Assembly (NCBI GenBank): GCA_003164255.1 | Contig: PLST01000130.1 | Coordinates: 10,492-17,670 of the forward strand | DNA: 7,179 bases | Reading direction: 5' to 3' | Source of the DNA: Acidobacteriaceae bacterium | GTDB taxonomy: Bacteria; Acidobacteriota; Terriglobia; Terriglobales; Acidobacteriaceae | Shown: positions 6,441-7,179 of the stretch, piece after piece | How the letters are laid out: each line of letters begins with the position of its first letter | Numbering within the stretch: position 1 is the first letter of the stretch | Notes under the pieces: model-generated | Databases searched by the model: none | Seen by the model: only the letters and a program-made list of their open reading frames with translations | Told to the model about the DNA's origin: nothing | Made by a program: the position numbers and the translations under genes

Positions 6441-6642
6441 TGCCGGAATCGAAAACAACATCCGCCGGCTGCGATTCGAGTTTGGCGAAATGACGCAGCA
6501 GAATCTCGCTGAACGTGTGGGTGTGACGCGACAGACAATCATCGCGCTGGAAGCTGGACGTTATGCGCCGTCGCTACCGCTCGCTGTGCGAATCGCGCGC
6601 CTTTTCGGAGTCGGCGTCGAGGATGTGTTCAAGATTGACTAG
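6427..6642 (+). CDS. Small XRE/Cro-CI family transcriptional regulator
   Basis: A 71-residue DNA-binding protein that is essentially one HTH_3 domain. The core is NNIRRLRFEFGEMTQQNLAE (10-29), then the recognition helix in GVTRQTIIALEAGR (32-45), followed by the YAPSLPLAVRIARLFGVGVEDVF closing helices (46-68, two parts). This is the compact type whose usual form is TQ..LAE..GVSRQTI..IE.G.Y.PSL.LA..IA..F...IE.IF, generally homodimeric repressors without a ligand domain. ATG 6427 is preceded by GGAAGG (6415-6420) with 6-nt spacing. The first 14 bases overlap the end of the membrane-protein gene in another frame, which indicates a two-gene operon. The likely target is the palindrome at 5901-5913 in the operon's own promoter. 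Function beyond autoregulation is unknown. Confidence 0.93.
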   Translation: MAADNAGIENNIRRLRFEFGEMTQQNLAERVGVTRQTIIALEAGRYAPSLPLAVRIARLFGVGVEDVFKID

Positions 6643-6651
6643 CTGCAAGAG

Positions 6652-6686
6652 GGCCAATCGCCGGTTATGCTCCCGGCTTCCTGGCC
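6652..6686 (+). terminator. Nested stem-loop after the XRE gene, possible terminator without U-tract
   Basis: Ten bases after the XRE stop, GGCCA (6652-6656) pairs with TGGCC (6682-6686). Inside it GCCGG (6660-6664) pairs with CCGGC (6673-6677) around an 8-nt loop. The position suits an operon end, but no U-run follows, so intrinsic termination is unproven. Confidence 0.35.
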
Positions 6687-6792
6687 GCTTGGATGTGGTT
6701 ACGCGCGCTGACAATTCTGGTTGATGGTTAGGCGCATTCCGGGAGGGAACTCGTTTCCGCTGCACTTTCCTCAATGGTCATGCTGTCTACGG

Positions 6793-6823
6793 TTCGTGCG
6801 CCGATCCTATACCGACGCACGAA
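6793..6823. repeat. Long inverted repeat between the XRE gene and the peptidase gene
   Basis: TTCGTGCG (6793-6800) and CGCACGAA (6816-6823) are exact inverted copies. On the minus strand pairing extends three more base pairs (one G-T wobble) around a 9-nt loop, giving an 11-bp stem. It lies about 70 nt past the peptidase stop, on that gene's transcript. No U-run follows. It may be a transcript-end stabilising hairpin or a protein site. Confidence 0.55.
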
Positions 6824-6892
6824 AAGCTCTCTACTCGACATAATTTTGGCCACAACATAAGCGCAGGAACCATTCGCTCTAGGGCCTGTTAC

Positions 6893-7179
6893 CTACTTGC
6901 GATTGCTCGCCTGTCCCGTTTCCGTCCAAAGAAACGTCAACTGGTCCGCATCGTCCTGGATCTGCTGGTCCACGCTCACACCGGCCGAGTGCCCGCCAGC
7001 CAAACTGTAATGCAGAAGCACCGGGCGGCCGCTTGACGAGGCCGACTGCAACAGCGCCGTCATTTTGCGCGCATGAAGCGGATCGACCCGCGTATCGCTA
7101 TCGCCCGTAAAGAACATCACCGCCGGATACGCCGTGCCCGGCTTCACATTTTGATAGGGCGAGTACTTCAGCAGATAAG
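6893..7179 (-). CDS. Prolyl oligopeptidase family (S9A) serine peptidase, C-terminal 94 residues
   Basis: The frame is open at the right edge (it reads YLLKYSPYQNVKPGTAYPAV on entry), so the beta-propeller, the nucleophilic serine and the protein start lie outside. The visible part is the end of the alpha/beta-hydrolase domain. GDSDTRVDPLHARKM contains the catalytic aspartate, most likely the second Asp of GDSD. AGGHSAG contains the catalytic histidine. QIQDDADQLTFLW is the last helix. The enzyme family cleaves short proline-containing peptides after proline. The S-P-Y-x-N-V-K-P-G-T context and SDTRVDPLHARKM are typical of the bacterial S9A enzymes, many of them exported, but export cannot be judged here. 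The stop is TAG at 6893-6895. The gene converges on the XRE operon. Confidence 0.93.
   Translation of the reverse strand, partial: YLLKYSPYQNVKPGTAYPAVMFFTGDSDTRVDPLHARKMTALLQSASSSGRPVLLHYSLAGGHSAGVSVDQQIQDDADQLTFLWTETGQASNRK

Noticed and set aside
6875..6892. AGGGCCTGTTA near the peptidase end as an insertion-sequence terminus
   Set aside because: It faintly resembles some IS ends, but there is no partner repeat, target duplication or transposase fragment in the window.

Overview
The window is a GC-rich bacterial chromosome segment with ordinary chromosomal gene density and no mobile-element, CRISPR or RNA gene that I can recognise. The protein types fit an acidobacterium (Terriglobia-like): a stand-alone Rel, an RlmI-type methyltransferase beside a ribbon-helix-helix protein, and an S9A peptidase ending in the SDTRVDPLHARKM style. 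This assignment rests on remembered family resemblance and is tentative.

Layout, left to right. (1) Positions 1-1252, minus strand: the N-terminal 417 residues of a bifunctional (p)ppGpp synthetase/hydrolase (Rel/SpoT), open at the left edge. (2) Positions 1253-1490: a divergent intergenic region with a hairpin in the rel leader and a weak promoter-like match facing right. (3) Positions 1491-1943, plus: a small secreted monohaem cytochrome c, followed after 51 bases by (4) 1995-3296, plus: an RlmI-family 23S rRNA m5C methyltransferase. (5) Positions 3297-4019, minus: a hypothetical protein with a MobC-like ribbon-helix-helix segment. Its stop codon directly abuts the methyltransferase stop. 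(6) Positions 4115-5512, minus: a GAF-EAL cyclic-di-GMP phosphodiesterase. (7) Positions 5513-5966: a long non-coding divergent region with a perfect inverted repeat and, at its right end, an AT-rich promoter with an embedded palindrome. (8) Positions 5967-6440 and 6427-6642, plus: a four-helix membrane protein with a DERD motif (DUF2178-like), overlapping by 14 bases a 71-residue XRE-type repressor. (9) Positions 6643-6892: non-coding, with two stem-loops. (10) Positions 6893-7179, minus: the C-terminal end of an S9A prolyl oligopeptidase, open at the right edge.

Functionally, the window holds two nucleotide second-messenger genes (ppGpp and c-di-GMP) and a compact regulator/membrane-protein cassette. 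The cassette's promoter carries a symmetric site that would suit autoregulation by the XRE protein. That cassette is the best candidate here for a poorly described system. Everything else looks like conserved housekeeping or ordinary accessory content.
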